A stretch of 64,000 bases of DNA, taken from Histoplasma ohiense (taxonomy: Eukaryota > Ascomycota > Eurotiomycetes > Onygenales > Ajellomycetaceae). Shown piece by piece: positions 62,577 to 64,000 of this stretch. Each line of letters begins with the position of its first letter. Position 1 is the first letter of the stretch. Below the pieces are notes generated by a model. It made no database searches, was not told the DNA's origin, and saw only the letters and a list, made by a program, of their open reading frames with translations. The DNA lies in contig JAEVHH010000006.1 in assembly GCA_017607445.1 (NCBI GenBank), positions 1,798,001-1,862,000 on the forward strand, in the 5' to 3' direction. The position numbers and the translations under genes are program-made.

Positions 62577-63173
62577 TGTAACGGGCGTACTTCGATTAAC
62601 GATTTGGTACTATCCTAATTACAGATTACGAATTGATTAAGGAAAGAAAGAGAAAAGAAATCAGAAGAAAAGGTCGTACGAAGGGGGTTCTTATAGGGGA
62701 AAGTTCGGGGCGGAAGAATATCAGAAGCCGCTCCACAGTGGAGCGCGGAGCGGAAGAACATTAAGGGGTACGCGTAAGAATCGTTAGAAGTTACGCGAGC
62801 GCGGAACGTGGGGCGGGGGAATCATTGAGGGCTACGCGGAAGAATCGTTAGAGACTACGCGAGCGCGGAGCACAGAGCGGGAGAACGTAAGGAGCTACGC
62901 GGAAGAATCGTTAGAGACTACGCGAGCGCGGAACACAGAGCGGGGGAACGTAAGGAGCTACGCGGAAGAATCGTTAGAGACTACGCGAGCGCGGAGCACG
63001 GAGCGGAAGAACGTTAAGAGCTACGCGGAAGAATCGTTAGAAACTACGCGAGCGCGGAGCACGGAGCGGAAGAACATCGAGGGTTACGCGAGGTCACAAC
63101 GGCCAGGAACGAGCGGGTGCAGGAGGGGAGTTGGTTGCGTAAGTTAATTACTAACGGGTGCTAACCCGTCACA
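62577..63173 (-). repeat. 3' LTR of B6 (597 bp)
   Basis: TGTAACGGGCG...CCCGTCACA on plus. TATAAG-type promoter on minus near 62690-62697. Contains the 63-bp array. Confidence 0.93.
62767..63082 (-). repeat. 63-bp tandem array in B6 LTR (five units)
   Basis: Unit starts at 62767, 62831, 62894, 62957 and 63020; period 63 (first unit 64). Core: TACGCGGAAGAATCGTTAG. Confidence 0.92.
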
Positions 63174-64000
63174 TTATCCCCCCTACCGGGGTGAGTGAGG
63201 ACTCGTAGGTGTCGAGGGCGGCGGTGTCCTCCAAGGCGGACGCGGGTTCCCAGGTCGGACGATCGTATCCTACCCATTTGACGAGGTATTCGCGGCGGCG
63301 GCGGTTGGTTCTATCGTCAAGGATTGCTTCGATTTCCCACTCGAGTTCGTTGTCTTCTCCTACGATGGCGGGTGGCTGCCAATCGGAGGTTCTCTGTGAG
63401 GGGAATGGATCCTCGGCCGCGGGTCGGAGCAGGTTCGTATGAAAGACGTCGTGGATGCCAGGCGGGGTGTCGAGTCGATAATCGTGTGTGCCTAGCACTT
63501 CCTTCACCGTATACTTGGCGTGGCGGTAATCTAGCGTACGCGAGGGGCGGTCCGTTCTTATGTTCTTGAGGTCCAGCCAGACTTTGTCTCCTACGTGGTA
63601 TCGGGTCGCAGGACTCCTCCTGGTGTTCGCTTGGTCCTCGTAATCTTGCTGAGCGCTGGCCATTGAAGCTTCTGCCCATTCGCGGGCTTTCTTCAGCTTG
63701 CTCACGATGTTCTCTGCCGCCTGTATGGGGCTGCGGGCGTGCGCGGTTTCTCGGGGAGTCTCGGGGAAGTCCAGGACCTCTAAGTTGTATCCGTGTAGGA
63801 GGAAGAATGGGCTTACGCCTGTCGTAGCGGAATCTCGACCGTTAATCGCAATCTCAGCGTGTGGCAGCAGGTTGCTCCAGTTGTCTTGCGCGTAATTGCA
63901 GAACTTACGGAGGATGTTCTTTACCGTTTGTATCATCCTCTCGGTAGCTCCATCAGTCTCTGGGTGGTACGCCGTTGATAACTTTCGTTCGATTCTTAAT
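63169..64000 (-). CDS. pol: B6 pol, C-terminal part (integrase and chromodomain), partial
   Basis: Open from the window edge to TGA 63171-63169, at least 277 codons, no interruptions. It starts within the integrase core (HPETDGATER near 63955), continues through the GPY/F-type C-terminal domain (about 63600-63440) and ends in a chromodomain, WEIEAILDD...WVGYDRPTWEPAS (about 63340-63210), which would guide integration to marked chromatin. The first internal ATG (63936) is not the real start. The frame crosses the polypurine tract; its last codon and stop use the first bases of the LTR. Confidence 0.95.
   Translation of the reverse strand, partial: LRIERKLSTAYHPETDGATERMIQTVKNILRKFCNYAQDNWSNLLPHAEIAINGRDSATTGVSPFFLLHGYNLEVLDFPETPRETAHARSPIQAAENIVSKLKKAREWAEASMASAQQDYEDQANTRRSPATRYHVGDKVWLDLKNIRTDRPSRTLDYRHAKYTVKEVLGTHDYRLDTPPGIHDVFHTNLLRPAAEDPFPSQRTSDWQPPAIVGEDNELEWEIEAILDDRTNRRRREYLVKWVGYDRPTWEPASALEDTAALDTYESSLTPVGGIM
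63174..63187 (-). promoter_or_regulatory. Polypurine tract of B6
   Basis: Complement GTAGGGGGGATAA directly before LTR start TGTGAC; expected plus-strand primer of an LTR retrotransposon. It is also coding. Confidence 0.75.

Larger units (their letters stand above)
62577..64000 (-). mobile_element. Chromovirus copy B6, 3' end, apparently young
   Basis: Minus-strand element running off the right edge: 3' LTR 62577-63173, polypurine tract, intact pol end. It is rich in CpG, in sharp contrast to everything to its left, and serves as the undecayed reference for family B. Confidence 0.95.

Noticed and set aside
62767..63082. CRISPR array
   Set aside because: Repeats are contiguous 63-bp tandem units with no unique spacers, in a eukaryotic LTR.
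63317..63679. Alternative ORFs overlapping B6 pol on both strands
   Set aside because: Shadows of the GC-rich pol frame; only the integrase/chromodomain frame has family motifs and stays open to the window edge.

Overview
The window is a transposon graveyard from a fungal, most likely filamentous-ascomycete, genome. The clues are chromodomain-bearing Ty3/gypsy elements, a Tad/I-like LINE with an RNase H domain, and small spliceosomal introns (47-58 nt, GTAAGT...TAG). Almost all of the sequence is AT-rich and nearly free of CpG. Related copies differ mainly by CG to TG or CA, the signature of a RIP-like or methylation-driven CpG decay. No host gene, rRNA or free-standing tRNA gene was recognised.

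Layout. The oldest layer (called L1) is a minus-strand LINE relic seen at 15244-16248, 23507-24348, 44871-45000 and 46673-47054, split by every later insertion. Two chromovirus families fill most of the rest. Family A has 271-bp LTRs and is about 7.15 kb; copies are A2 (1-15243, minus, left end off-window), A1 (3669-10815, inside A2), A3 (24349-44870) and A4 (25189-32332, inside A3). Family B has LTRs of 394-597 bp and is about 6.2 kb; copies are B1 (16249-23501, minus), B2 (37537-43772, inside A3) and a stack B3 > B4 > B5 > B6 from 56276 to the right edge, where B6 is the only CpG-rich, apparently young copy. Three copies of a non-autonomous DNA transposon with exact 8-bp target duplications (11269-12748, 16750-17976, 45001-46672) lie inside these elements and carry long minisatellites. 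A 7.6-kb LINE (L2, 47055-54700) with 17-bp target duplications carries, inside its reverse transcriptase, a tRNA-headed SINE (51730-52099) whose 3' part resembles the tail of L2.

How the parts work. Both chromovirus families place pol in the -1 frame relative to gag, and each has a conserved slippery heptamer in the overlap (A AAA AAY in A, G GGA AAA in B). Family A also carries an extra multi-exon gene on the opposite strand between pol and the 3' LTR. It is present in all four copies and has two six-cysteine modules. This antisense gene is the best candidate here for an undescribed system. Nearly all coding regions except the partial B6 pol have premature stops, mostly TGA derived from CGA, so the reading frames given are ancestral frames and not functional products.
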